Source: Thermohalobaculum sp039027855 (lineage in GTDB: Bacteria > Pseudomonadota > Alphaproteobacteria > Rhodobacterales > Rhodobacteraceae). From it: a stretch of DNA of 64,000 bases. Below are positions 7,814 through 15,931 of this stretch, piece after piece; positions within the stretch are counted from its first letter, which is position 1, and the number at the start of each line of letters is the position of its first letter. The DNA lies in assembly GCA_039027855.1 (NCBI GenBank), contig JBCCJI010000005.1, forward strand, positions 1-64,000, read 5' to 3'. A program made the translations under genes and the position numbers. The notes beneath the pieces are model-generated. The model did not search any database. It was not told the origin of the DNA and was given only the letters and a program-made list of their open reading frames with translations.

Positions 7814-9122
7814 GGCGCGCGCCGCTTTGCTGGATGGTCTGAGTGCCAATGGCTTGGCGGCGATGCCGTATCTATGGCCGATCTGGGCCCATCCAGACCA
7901 TCAGCTGGAACCTGAAGGTGCCTGGCAAACTTGGATTATTCTAGGTGGGCGAGGTGCTGGAAAGACCCGCGCTGGTGCCGAATGGGTTCGCAGCCGACTG
8001 GAGGGGGCGACGCCACTCAGTGGCGGCGTCTGTCAGAGGTTTTGCCTGCTGGGTGAGACGATCGAGCAGGCGCGCGGCGTGATGGTCGAGGGGGAGAGCG
8101 GGATCATGGCGGTCTCGCCGCCGGATCGCAGGCCGGCCTTCAAGAAGGGGATGCTGGTCTGGCCGAGTGGGGCGGTGGCGACGATCGCCTCGGCCTCGAA
8201 CCCGGAAGCGTTGAGGGGGCCGCAGTTCGACGGGGCATGGAGCGATGAACTGGCGAAGTGGCGGCGCTGTCGCGAAGCCTGGGAGATGCTGCAGTTCTGT
8301 CTCAGGCTTGGGGAGGATCCGCGCCAGCTCGTGACCACGACGCCGCGCAACAATCCCGTGCTGATCGAGTTGCTGGCGGCCGCGGGGACGGTGGTGACGC
8401 GGGCCGGTACGGCGGTGAACCGAGCGCACCTGGCGCCTGGTTTCATCGAGCGGTTGGAGACGCAGCATGGCGGCACGGCCTTGGCGCGCCAGGAGATCGC
8501 CGGTGAGCTCGTGAGCGAGCGCGACGGTGCGTTGTGGCGGCCATCGATGATCGACAGCGCACGGGTCGATGCAGAGGCGGTGCCGCCACTGGACCGGGTT
8601 GTCGTGGCCGTCGACCCTCCGGCCTCGGCCGGAGCGGCGGCGGATGCCTGCGGGATCGTGGTGGTGGGGGTGGAGAAGTCGGGCGCGCCGAGGGATTGGC
8701 AGATCTATGTGATTGCCGACGAGACGGTGCAGGGGCTGGGCCCGGACGGCTGGGCCCGGGCTGCGGCGGCGGCCTATGAGCGGCACGGCGCATGCCGTCT
8801 TGTTGCCGAGGTCAATCAGGGCGGTGCGATGGTCGAGGCGGTGATGCGTCAGGTCGCGCCGAACATCGCGTTCAAGGCGGTGCACGCGGCACGGGGGAAA
8901 CTGCTGCGGGCAGAGCCTGTGGCCGCGCTTTATGAGCAGGGTCGCGTGCATCATGTCGGTGCCTTTGCCGCGCTGGAGGCCGAGATGTGCGCCTATGTCG
9001 GCCCCGAAAAGGGCATCGGCCGCCAGAGCCCCGACCGCATGGATGCGCTGGTCTGGGCGGTCACCGAACTGGTGCTGCGCCCAGGCAGTGAGCCCGGCAA
9101 GCCGGGCATCCGGGGGCTTTGA
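7770..9122 (+). CDS. g2: GTA large terminase (gp2)
   Basis: The motor ATPase and nuclease that packages DNA into GTA heads. The 450-aa protein starts at a GTG with GGGAG upstream. It has Walker A GGRGAGKT (Lys65), a Walker B-like FDGAWSDELAKW near residues 152-163, TTTPRNNP (coupling motif) near 189, and a C-terminal RNase H-like nuclease with the acidic residues of VVVAVDPPAS and RMDALVWAVTELV. That is the full domain complement of an active terminase. The 57-bp gap to the portal gene holds only its ribosome site. Confidence 0.96.
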   Translation: MRRSRAAWIASLPPEARAALLDGLSANGLAAMPYLWPIWAHPDHQLEPEGAWQTWIILGGRGAGKTRAGAEWVRSRLEGATPLSGGVCQRFCLLGETIEQARGVMVEGESGIMAVSPPDRRPAFKKGMLVWPSGAVATIASASNPEALRGPQFDGAWSDELAKWRRCREAWEMLQFCLRLGEDPRQLVTTTPRNNPVLIELLAAAGTVVTRAGTAVNRAHLAPGFIERLETQHGGTALARQEIAGELVSERDGALWRPSMIDSARVDAEAVPPLDRVVVAVDPPASAGAAADACGIVVVGVEKSGAPRDWQIYVIADETVQGLGPDGWARAAAAAYERHGACRLVAEVNQGGAMVEAVMRQVAPNIAFKAVHAARGKLLRAEPVAALYEQGRVHHVGAFAALEAEMCAYVGPEKGIGRQSPDRMDALVWAVTELVLRPGSEPGKPGIRGL

Positions 9123-9179
9123 AATCGAAAATCTGGGCCTTGGTGCCGGGAGCGTCGCTCGCGGACGGAGGAGGTGTGC

Positions 9180-10361
9180 ATGGACTTTGACGGCAGTGCG
9201 ATCGAGGAGGCCAAAGCGTCAGCGCTTGGCGGCATGATCGCGTTCGAACGACCGGGCAGGGCGGTCTTCTCACCGCGCGATGCGGCGACGCTGGCACGGA
9301 CGGGCTATGGGTCCAACCCTGTGGGTTTCCGGGCCGTGAGGATGCTCTCCGAGGCGGCGGCCAGCGTGCCGCTCTCGGTGATCGAGAACGGCCAGGCCAT
9401 GGCCGACCATCCGGTGGGTCGGATCCTCGCCTCGCCGAACCCCGGTCAGGATGGACAGAGCCTTCTGGAGGCGGTTTTCGGCCATCTCGCGATCTCTGGG
9501 AATGCTTTCCTGGAGGCCGTCGCCCCGCCGGCCGGCGGTTGGCCGGCGGAGCTGCATGTGTTGCGGCCGGACCGCATGGCCGTGGTGCCGGGTGTCGATG
9601 GCTGGCCCGAGGGATACGAGTATCGCGTGGGGGGCCGGAAGCATCGGTTCGCCAATGACGGTGCGGTCAGGCCGGTGCTGCATCTGCGCGCCTTCCATCC
9701 GACCGATGACCACTACGGCATGGGACCGATGGCGGCCGGCATGGCGGCGGTCGATGTCCATAATGCGGCCGGTCGTTGGGCCAAGGCGCTGCTCGACAAC
9801 GCGGCGCGTCCCTCGGGCGCGATCGTGTTTGGCGCCAAGGACGGTCGCCAGATGAGCGAGGAGCAGTTCCGCCGGCTGCAGTCGGAGTTGGAGGCCAATC
9901 ACCAGGGTGTGGGCAATGCCGGGCGGCCGATGCTCCTGGAGGGTGGGCTCGACTGGAAGCCCATGAGCCACAGCCCGAAGGACATGGATTTCCTCGAGAC
10001 CAAGCATGCCGCGGCGCGCGAGATTGCACTTGCGATTGGGGTGCCGCCGATGCTGCTCGGCCTGCCCGGGGACAACACCTACGCCAATTATCAGGAGGCG
10101 AACCGCGCCTTCTATCGCCTGACCGTGCTGCCGGTGGTGATGAAGGTCGCCTCGGCCCTGTCGGCATGGCTTTCCGACCACGCGTCCGCCGTCGGCGGCG
10201 CGCGTATCACCCTGCAGCCGGAGCTTGACCGAGTGCCGGCCTTGACGACCGAGCGCGAAGCGCTGTGGCGGCGGGTGGGCGAGGCCGATTTCCTCAGCGT
10301 GGCGGAGAAGCGCCGCCTGCTTGGTCTGCCCGCGATCCCACAGGATCTTGGCAATGGTTGA
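9180..10361 (+). CDS. g3: GTA portal protein (gp3), HK97 family
   Basis: The dodecameric portal forms the DNA channel at one capsid vertex and docks the terminase and tail. The 393-aa product carries HK97-portal features: NPVGFRAVRMLSEAAASVPL near residues 41-60, LEAVFGHLAISGNAFLE near 96-112, and the C-terminal IALAIGVPPMLLGLPGDNTYANYQEANRAFY segment. The ATG at 9180 has GGAGGA seven bases upstream and is preferred to the in-frame GTG at 9174. The 3' end overlaps the protease gene by 8 bp, leaving no room for the small g3.5 gene found here in R. capsulatus. Confidence 0.95.
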   Translation: MDFDGSAIEEAKASALGGMIAFERPGRAVFSPRDAATLARTGYGSNPVGFRAVRMLSEAAASVPLSVIENGQAMADHPVGRILASPNPGQDGQSLLEAVFGHLAISGNAFLEAVAPPAGGWPAELHVLRPDRMAVVPGVDGWPEGYEYRVGGRKHRFANDGAVRPVLHLRAFHPTDDHYGMGPMAAGMAAVDVHNAAGRWAKALLDNAARPSGAIVFGAKDGRQMSEEQFRRLQSELEANHQGVGNAGRPMLLEGGLDWKPMSHSPKDMDFLETKHAAAREIALAIGVPPMLLGLPGDNTYANYQEANRAFYRLTVLPVVMKVASALSAWLSDHASAVGGARITLQPELDRVPALTTEREALWRRVGEADFLSVAEKRRLLGLPAIPQDLGNG

Positions 10362-10941
10362 AGCGGGGGCGACAGTGCCGGGGATCGTGCGCGGCTATGC
10401 CTCGCGCTTTGGCGAGTGTGACCGGGGCGGCGATGTCGTGGCGCCCGGGGCCTTTCGCCGGGCGCTTGCGCGGCTGAAGGCGCGCGGCGGTCGATTGGCC
10501 TTCCTGTGGCAGCACGATCCGGCCCGGCCGATCGGGGTTTGGGACCGGGCGGTAGAGGACCGCGCGGGCCTGCATGTCGAGGGCCGTCTGCTCGAGGGCG
10601 TACAGGCCGGGCGCGAAGCGGCGGCGATGCTGTCGGCTGGCGCCATCGATGGCCTTTCGATCGGATACCGCGTGCTGCGCGCCGAGCCTCGCGTCGTGGC
10701 GGGGCGGCGCTGTGGCCGGCGCCTTACCGAAATCGATCTTTGGGAAGTGTCGCTGGTGACCTTCCCGATGCTTCCCAGTGCGCGGGCCTCGATCGGTGCG
10801 CGCGCGGAGAGCGGCCGGCACAGGCTGGCCGGCAGCCTGGCCCGGGCGGTTGTCGCTCGGGCCGACACGCGCCCGAGCCCGCATGCGCCAGAACGCCGGG
10901 GCGACGGCACCTTATCCGACCACAGCAAGCGGGACGAGTAA
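10354..10941 (+). CDS. g4: GTA prohead protease (gp4), HK97 family
   Basis: Peptidase of the HK97 (U35) family that trims the capsid protein during head maturation. The 195-aa product contains GIVRGYASRFGE near residues 11-22, FLWQHDPARPIGVW with the catalytic His54, and IDGLSIGYRVL with the catalytic Ser102, followed by LTEIDLWEVSLVTFPM. The C-terminal 50 residues are basic and low in complexity. The gene begins inside the 3' end of the portal gene, and its TAA overlaps the capsid ATG (TAATG), so protease and capsid are translationally coupled. Confidence 0.94.
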   Translation: MVEAGATVPGIVRGYASRFGECDRGGDVVAPGAFRRALARLKARGGRLAFLWQHDPARPIGVWDRAVEDRAGLHVEGRLLEGVQAGREAAAMLSAGAIDGLSIGYRVLRAEPRVVAGRRCGRRLTEIDLWEVSLVTFPMLPSARASIGARAESGRHRLAGSLARAVVARADTRPSPHAPERRGDGTLSDHSKRDE

Positions 10942-12170
10942 TGAGCGAGAGAACTGAGGGCATGGTGGACGATCTGTCGACAGCGGAAGCATACGAGGGA
11001 ATGCTGGAGATCGAGCGCGCCAGCGACACGGCGGACGAGGGGAAAGCGGCGATGGCCGCGTTTCTCGACGGGTTCGACAGTTTCAAGAAAGAGATGAGCG
11101 GCAAGCTCGGCGCCATCGGCGCGCGGGTCGACGCTCTCGATCGCAAGGCGGTCGCCGGGGCGCGGCCGGCGCTGTCGCGGGCGGGCGAGACGGCGCTGCC
11201 GGGCAAAAAGGCCTTTAGCGCCTTTGTGCGGTCGGGCGATGAGGACGGCCTTAAGACACTCGCGCTGGAGAGCAAGGGGATCAACACCAGCAGCCCGCAG
11301 CTTGGCGGCTATCTGGTCGATCCCGAGGTGGCGACCTCGATCGAGGCGCAGCTGCGCGGACGGGGCAGCCTGCGCAGCCTGTCGCGCGTCGTGCAGGTTG
11401 AGGCCGGCAGCTTTGATGTGCTGATCGACAATGCCGAGCTTGCTGCATCCTGGGCCGACGAGACCGCTGTGGCGACCGAGACCACGGCACCCACTTTCGA
11501 GCGGATCTCGGTTCAACTGCACGAGCTGGCGGCCAACCCGCAGGCGAGCCAGCGCCTGCTGGATGACAGTGCCTTCGATGTGGAGGGCTGGCTCGCCGAG
11601 CGCATCGCGGAGCGGTTCCGCCGTGCCGAGGCCGCAGCGTTCGTTTCGGGCGATGGGGTCGGCAAGCCCCATGGCTTTCTCGCCAAGACGCAGTTGCCGG
11701 ATGCCATCTCGAGCTGGGGCACGATCGGCTTTCTGACCACGGGCGTCTCGGGCGGGTTCGACCTGAACGATCCCGGCGATGTGCTGGTGGATCTCGTCTA
11801 CGCGCTGGGCGCCGAGTATCGCGATGGTGCGGCCTTCGTCATGAACTCGGGCACGGCGGGCGAAGTGCGCAAGATGAAGGACAACCAGGGGCGCTTTCTC
11901 TGGGTTGAGGGGATCTCGGACGAGGCACCGGCGCGTCTGTTGGGCTATCCGGTGGCTATCGTGGAGGACATGCCGGACATCGCAGCCGACAGTGCTTCGA
12001 TCGCGTTCGGTAACTTCCAGCAGGGCTATACGATCGCGGAGCGGCCGGACATTCGTCTGCTGCGCGATCCCTTCTCGGCCAAGCCCAATGTCATGTTCTA
12101 CGCGACCAAGCGCGTCGGTGGAGACGTGACTGACTACAGCGCGATCAAGGTGCTGAAGTTCAGCGCATAA
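10941..12170 (+). CDS. g5: GTA major capsid protein (gp5), HK97 fold
   Basis: The shell protein of the GTA head. The 409-aa chain has a charged helical N-terminal region of about 110 residues (the scaffold-like delta domain that the neighbouring protease would remove). The HK97 core begins at INTSSPQLGGYLVDPEVATS and includes FERISVQLHELAANPQASQRLL, AAAFVSGDGVGKPHGFL and FVMNSGTAGEVRKMKDNQG. Its end is FSAKPNVMFYATKRVGGDV. A strong hairpin with a T-run lies 9-45 bp past its stop codon, well placed to raise capsid mRNA relative to the downstream genes. Confidence 0.96.
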   Translation: MSERTEGMVDDLSTAEAYEGMLEIERASDTADEGKAAMAAFLDGFDSFKKEMSGKLGAIGARVDALDRKAVAGARPALSRAGETALPGKKAFSAFVRSGDEDGLKTLALESKGINTSSPQLGGYLVDPEVATSIEAQLRGRGSLRSLSRVVQVEAGSFDVLIDNAELAASWADETAVATETTAPTFERISVQLHELAANPQASQRLLDDSAFDVEGWLAERIAERFRRAEAAAFVSGDGVGKPHGFLAKTQLPDAISSWGTIGFLTTGVSGGFDLNDPGDVLVDLVYALGAEYRDGAAFVMNSGTAGEVRKMKDNQGRFLWVEGISDEAPARLLGYPVAIVEDMPDIAADSASIAFGNFQQGYTIAERPDIRLLRDPFSAKPNVMFYATKRVGGDVTDYSAIKVLKFSA

Positions 12171-12178
12171 TGCGCGCC

Positions 12179-12215
12179 GGCCGGCGCCGGGGACGGCGCC
12201 GGCCACAGGCTTTTT
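12179..12215 (+). terminator. Hairpin with T-run between capsid and connector genes
   Basis: A perfect 11-bp GC stem (12179-12189 with 12194-12204) with a GGGA tetraloop is followed six bases later by TTTTT (12211-12215). It lies between the capsid stop (12170) and the ribosome site of g6 (12225-12229). The likely role is partial termination, or 3'-end stabilisation of a capsid-rich mRNA, inside the GTA operon. Confidence 0.75.
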
Positions 12216-12237
12216 CCAACATCCAGGAGTGCGCGCC

Positions 12238-12822
12238 ATGCGCCTGACCGAGACGGGTCCCGGCCCGATCCCGACGCCACCGCTGTCGCTCTTCAAGGAG
12301 CATCTCCGACTCGGCTTCGGCTTTGCCGACGATGGCAGCGAGGATGTGCTGCTGGGTGAGTACTTGAGGGCCGCCGTCGGCGTCGTCGAACGGCGCACGG
12401 CACGGGCGCTCGTGACGCGGCCTTTCGTGCTGAGCGTCTCGGGCCCGGACCGGGATGGCTGCGTGGTCATGCCGGTTGGACCGGTGAGCGCGGTGACCGG
12501 CGTCAGCATCGTGGACGGCGTCCTGACCACGGCGCTTGATGTCGGCGATTGGCGCGTGAGCCCCGGGGAGACCGGGCAGCGCGTGGGGCGGGTGTCCGCT
12601 CCGCCACCGGTCGTGCCGGCGGGGGGAACACTGCAGATCGCTTTTTTGGCCGGGCTGGCGGCGGATTGGGATGCGGTCCCCGCAGACCTGGCGCAGGCGG
12701 TGCTGATCCTGGCCGCGGATTTTTACGCCAGGCGCGGCAGCGAGGGTGTGAAGAGCATCGAGGCGGATCTGCCGGAAGCATTTTTGCGCCTGATCGGGCC
12801 CTGGCGCCCGATCAGGGTCTGA
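12238..12822 (+). CDS. g6: GTA head-tail connector (gp6)
   Basis: A head-tail connector (gp6-type adaptor) that attaches below the portal. The 194-aa product has the helical N-terminal LFKEHLRLGFGFADDGSEDV followed by LLGEYLRAAVGVVERRTARALV, a beta-rich centre, and a C-terminal helix LAQAVLILAADFYARRGSEG, the usual pattern for this family. The ATG at 12238 has AGGAG (12225-12229) eight bases upstream and is preferred to the GTG at 12229. It is the first gene after the capsid hairpin. A 10-bp inverted repeat lies in its last codons (12790-12815). Confidence 0.9.
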   Translation: MRLTETGPGPIPTPPLSLFKEHLRLGFGFADDGSEDVLLGEYLRAAVGVVERRTARALVTRPFVLSVSGPDRDGCVVMPVGPVSAVTGVSIVDGVLTTALDVGDWRVSPGETGQRVGRVSAPPPVVPAGGTLQIAFLAGLAADWDAVPADLAQAVLILAADFYARRGSEGVKSIEADLPEAFLRLIGPWRPIRV

Positions 12823-12835
12823 TCGGGGGCGGGCA

Positions 12836-13171
12836 ATGACACCACGGCTGAGCAGGCGTGTGGCGCTGGAGACGCGTCACGTTGTGGCGGACGGGGGCGG
12901 CGGCGAGAGCGCGACCTGGGTGCGCAAGGGCACGCTCTGGGCTTCGTTTCGTCCATCCAGTGGGCGCGAGGGTCTGATCGGAGAGCAGATCGCAAGCCGG
13001 GTCTCGCACCGCGTGCGGGTGCGTGGGGCGCCGATCGGTTCGCCAAGGCGACCGCAAGCAGCAGAGCGCCTGCGGATGGGCACGCGCATCTTCGACATTC
13101 TCGCGGTGACCGAGGACGATGATCAGGGCGCCTATTTCCTTCTCTGGGTCGTCGAGGGGTCGCTGTCATGA
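12836..13171 (+). CDS. g7: GTA head-tail adaptor / head closure protein (gp7)
   Basis: A 111-aa small beta-barrel protein of the phage head-tail adaptor (SPP1 gp16-like) class, predicted to plug the head and provide the tail interface. It shows RVALETRHVVADGGGG near the N-terminus, TWVRKGTLWASFRPSSGRE near residues 27-45, and the terminal FDILAVTEDDDQGAYFLLWVVEG pattern. It follows g6 by 13 bp, and its TGA overlaps the ATG of g8 by four bases (ATGA). Confidence 0.88.
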   Translation: MTPRLSRRVALETRHVVADGGGGESATWVRKGTLWASFRPSSGREGLIGEQIASRVSHRVRVRGAPIGSPRRPQAAERLRMGTRIFDILAVTEDDDQGAYFLLWVVEGSLS

Positions 13172-13593
13172 CCTATGCGCTTGCCCTGCCGCTGCAGCAG
13201 GCGGTGTTTCAGCATCTGTCCGCGGATCCTGGCGTCACAGCGCTTGCGGCCGGCCGTGTCTTCGACGCACCGCCGCAACTGTCGGGCGATGCGGAGGCGG
13301 AAGCCGCCTATGCCGTCATTGGCGATGAAAGCGTGCAGGACTGGTCGAGTGCGGACACCGCCGGTGCGGCGCACACGCTCGGCATATCGGTTTTCGCGAC
13401 CGAGCGCAGTTTCATCGAAGCCAAGCGCCTGGCCGGTGCTGTCTCGGATGCGCTGATCGGGGTGCATCCGGCGATGAGCCGAGGGCGCATCGTGACCATG
13501 CGGTTCCTGAGCGCTCGGACGCGCCGCGAACAGCAGGGGCGCGTCAGGCGCATCGATCTGCGGTTTCGCGCGCTGATCGAGGATGACGCCTGA
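13168..13593 (+). CDS. g8: GTA tail terminator (gp8), DUF3168 family
   Basis: A DUF3168 protein, the family that caps the tail tube and joins it to the head. The 141-aa product begins MTYALALPLQQAVFQHLSAD, continues VTALAAGRVFDAPPQ and YAVIGDESVQDWSSADTAGA, and ends with RRIDLRFRALIEDD, all typical. The start is coupled to the stop of g7. A 68-bp gap holding no obvious structure precedes the tail tube gene. Confidence 0.92.
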   Translation: MTYALALPLQQAVFQHLSADPGVTALAAGRVFDAPPQLSGDAEAEAAYAVIGDESVQDWSSADTAGAAHTLGISVFATERSFIEAKRLAGAVSDALIGVHPAMSRGRIVTMRFLSARTRREQQGRVRRIDLRFRALIEDDA

Positions 13594-13661
13594 GGGCGAT
13601 CTTGGCGCCTTTTTGGCGGTCTCAACAGGCTAACGGACAATCACGAACGGGGAATGAGCTG

Positions 13662-14075
13662 ATGGGTGCACAGCGCGGCAAGGACATGCTGATCAAGCTG
13701 GACGAAGCGGGGAGCGGCAGTTTCGTCACCGTCGCCGGCCTGAGGGCGAGCAGACTGTCTTTCAACAGCGAGGCGGTCGATGTGAGCACCTCGGAGAGCC
13801 AGGGCCAATGGCGTGAGCTGCTGGCCTCGGCGGCACTGCGCTCGGCGCAGGTTTCGGGATCGGGGATCTTCAAGGACGCGGCGTCGGACGCGGCCCTTAG
13901 GGCGGTGTTCTTCGATGGCCGGTCGCCGGAATTTGAGTTTGTGATCCCGGACTTCGGCACGGTTACGGGCCCGTTCCAGGTGACCGGTCTCGAATATGCC
14001 GGGTCGCATGATGGCGAGGCGACGTTCGAGATCGCGCTGGCGTCGGCCGGGGCGCTGAGCTTTGCGGCTGTGTGA
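13662..14075 (+). CDS. g9: GTA major tail protein (gp9)
   Basis: The tail tube subunit. The 137-aa protein starts MGAQRGKDMLIKLDEAGSGS at the ATG at 13662; the frame extends upstream but without family similarity. The sequence FVTVAGLRASRLSFNSEAVD and VSTSESQGQWRELLASAALRS, then FEFVIPDFGTVTGPFQVTGL and the closing ATFEIALASAGAL, match the TP901-1/GTA tail-tube family. Its 3' end lies close to, or slightly overlaps, g10, depending on which g10 start is used. Confidence 0.94.
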   Translation: MGAQRGKDMLIKLDEAGSGSFVTVAGLRASRLSFNSEAVDVSTSESQGQWRELLASAALRSAQVSGSGIFKDAASDAALRAVFFDGRSPEFEFVIPDFGTVTGPFQVTGLEYAGSHDGEATFEIALASAGALSFAAV

Positions 14076-14091
14076 GGTCGTGACTGGGTGG

Positions 14092-14406
14092 ATGAAGGGT
14101 AATCCGGCGCGCGGCGAGGTCTCGCTTCGGATCGATGGGCAGGTCTATCGGCTGCGCCTGACGCTCGGCGCCCTCGCGGCGCTGGAAGCCCGCCTGGAGA
14201 CTGGTGGTCTGGTGGCCTTGGCGGAACGCTTTGAGAGCGGGCGGGTCGGTGCCACCGAGGTCGCGGCGGTGTTGGCGGCAGGGTTGTCGGGTGCGGGTGA
14301 GGCACTTGATGAAGATGCTGTCATGGCCGCCGAGATCGAGGGGGGTGCCGCCGGCGCGCTTCAGGCGGCGCTGACGCTGCTCGCCCGGAGCTTTGGATCT
14401 CTGTGA
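14092..14406 (+). CDS. g10: GTA tail assembly protein (gp10)
   Basis: A gp10-type tail assembly chaperone. Between tail tube and tape-measure genes, phages usually encode two such chaperones, and here they are separate genes (g10 and g10.1). The 104-aa protein (ATG 14092) reads MKGNPARGEVSLRIDGQVYR, then LRLTLGALAALEARLETGG, and ends in a helical ALQAALTLLARSFG. An in-frame GTG at 14080 is an alternative start. The stop codon overlaps the GTG of g10.1 (GTGA). No slippery sequence is needed, because the two frames are independently started. Confidence 0.88.
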   Translation: MKGNPARGEVSLRIDGQVYRLRLTLGALAALEARLETGGLVALAERFESGRVGATEVAAVLAAGLSGAGEALDEDAVMAAEIEGGAAGALQAALTLLARSFGSL

Positions 14407-14642
14407 GCGCGGCAGGCAGATGGGACTGGGACGCGCTCATGCGGCTTGGGCTCGGCGCGCTGCGGCTGGATGCAGCGGCTTTCTGGTCGATGACACCGGT
14501 TGAGTTTCAACGCGCGCTTGAGGGCGCGGGGCTGATCGCGGTCGGCGGGCAGGCGCCTGATCGGGCGATGCTGGATGCCCTGATCGCCGAGTTTCCGGAC
14601 AGGCCGAAAGAGGTGGGGATGAGGGATCATGGATACCGATGA
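14403..14642 (+). CDS. g10.1: GTA tail assembly chaperone (gp10.1), DUF2376-like
   Basis: A 79-aa protein of the phage tail assembly chaperone type found just before GTA tape-measure genes. Features are WDWDALMRLGLGALRLDAAA near residues 7-26, FWSMTPVEFQRALEGAG near 27-43, and MLDALIAEFPD near the end, a compact helical pattern. It starts with GTG overlapping the g10 stop and ends inside the start of g11 (14-bp overlap), so the three genes are tightly coupled. Confidence 0.88.
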   Translation: MSAAGRWDWDALMRLGLGALRLDAAAFWSMTPVEFQRALEGAGLIAVGGQAPDRAMLDALIAEFPDRPKEVGMRDHGYR

Positions 14643-15288
14643 CGGACTGAGCAGCGCCGCGGATCTGGCACGCATACTGGGTGATCTGCGTTTCCAGTCT
14701 TCCGGACTGGCGGACGAGCTGACCGAGGCTGCGCGCCAGATGCGCGAGCTTGATGGCGGTGCGGTGCGGCTGTCGCGCTCTCTCGGAGGCTCGCTTCGTC
14801 GGGCGTTCGACAGCGCGGTGTTCGGGGGCAACCAACTTGGCGATGTACTGCGCGGTCTGGGTCGCTCGGTGGCAGGCAAGGCGCTGGATGTGGCGCTTGG
14901 CCCGGTGCAGGGCGCGCTTGGCAAAGGACTGACGAGCACTGTTGGCGTGATCGGTGGTGCCGTGGGCTCGCTGCTGGGGTTCTCGCGCGGCGCAGGCTTC
15001 AGCGCAGGACGCGTGCGCGCCTTTGCCGAGGGTGGCGTGGTCAACGGGCCCACCGCCTTTCCGATGCGCGGCGGTGTCGGATTGATGGGCGAGGCAGGAC
15101 CCGAGGCGATCATGCCGCTCACCCGCGGCCCGGATGGAAAGCTGGGAGTGAGGGCGGCTGGTGCGGGCGCGCGCCCCTCGATCGTCGTCAACATCCAGAC
15201 GCCGGATGTCGAGGGGTTTCGCCGGTCGCGCCCACAGGTCGCGGCGCAGGTCGCACGGCTTGCGGGACTGGGCGAGCGGCGGTTGTGA
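14629..15288 (+). CDS. g11: GTA tail tape measure protein (gp11)
   Basis: The tape measure sets tail length and occupies the tail lumen. At 219 aa it is very short for a siphovirus tape measure, matching the short GTA tail. The sequence shows heptad-like DLRFQSSGLADELTEAARQM near residues 19-38, a hydrophobic, glycine-rich middle (ALGKGLTSTVGVIGGAVGSL near 101-120), and the conserved RVRAFAEGGVVNGPTAFPM and GLMGEAGPEAIMPLTRGPDG block typical of GTA and lambda-type tape-measure C-termini. It follows g10.1 with overlap. Confidence 0.94.
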   Translation: MDTDDGLSSAADLARILGDLRFQSSGLADELTEAARQMRELDGGAVRLSRSLGGSLRRAFDSAVFGGNQLGDVLRGLGRSVAGKALDVALGPVQGALGKGLTSTVGVIGGAVGSLLGFSRGAGFSAGRVRAFAEGGVVNGPTAFPMRGGVGLMGEAGPEAIMPLTRGPDGKLGVRAAGAGARPSIVVNIQTPDVEGFRRSRPQVAAQVARLAGLGERRL

Positions 15289-15310
15289 CTGAGTGTGAAA
15301 GGCGGACGGA

Positions 15311-15931
15311 ATGAGTTTTCATGACGTGCTTTTCCCGACGGCGATCAGTTTCGGATCGACCGGCGGGATCGAGCGACGCACCGAGGTCGTGCGGCTGGTC
15401 AACGGATACGAAGAGCGAAACACGCCTTGGGCTGGGTCACGGCGGCGTTTCGAGGCCGGGCTTGGGGTGCGTTCGCTGGATGATCTGCACGGTGTCGCTG
15501 CGTTCTTCGAGGCGCGCCGCGGTCGCCTTCACGCCTTTCGCTGGCGCGATTTTCTCGATGACCGATCGGGGATGCCGTCTCAGACCGTGGCGCCAACGGA
15601 CCAGGTGATCGGGACCGGTGATGGGGTGGAGGCGGCCTTTCAGCTGATCAAGAGTTATGAGCCCGGCGCACACGCGGTTACGCGCACCATCACGAAACCG
15701 ATCGATGGTAGTGTGCGAGTGGCCGTCGACGGCGTCGAGGTCGCTGCAAGCGTCGAGACGTTGACCGGTATTGTGACGCTGGCGGTGGCGCCGGCGGCTG
15801 GCGCGGTGGTCTCGGCCGGTTTCCGATTCGATGTGCCCGTCCGCTTCGACAGCGACACGCTGGAGGCGAACCTTTCGGCCTTTGAGGCCGGTGAGGTGCC
15901 ATCGATCCCCGTCATTGAGGTCTTGGGCTGA
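15311..15931 (+). CDS. g12: GTA distal tail protein (gp12), DUF2460
   Basis: A DUF2460 distal tail protein that joins the tail tube to the baseplate hub. The 206-aa product shows FHDVLFPTAISFGSTGGIER, RRTEVVRLVNGYEERN and PWAGSRRRFEAGLGVRSLDD, then ARRGRLHAFRWRDFLDDRSG and the TKPIDGSVRVAVDGVEV repeat, all typical. It starts 22 bp after g11, and its TGA overlaps the ATG of g13 (TGATG). Confidence 0.95.
   Translation: MSFHDVLFPTAISFGSTGGIERRTEVVRLVNGYEERNTPWAGSRRRFEAGLGVRSLDDLHGVAAFFEARRGRLHAFRWRDFLDDRSGMPSQTVAPTDQVIGTGDGVEAAFQLIKSYEPGAHAVTRTITKPIDGSVRVAVDGVEVAASVETLTGIVTLAVAPAAGAVVSAGFRFDVPVRFDSDTLEANLSAFEAGEVPSIPVIEVLG

Noticed and set aside
10395..12530. 711-codon open frame on the minus strand across the capsid region
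   Set aside because: It is antisense to the protease, capsid and connector genes, has no domain similarity, and is explained by the high GC third-position bias of the real plus-strand genes.
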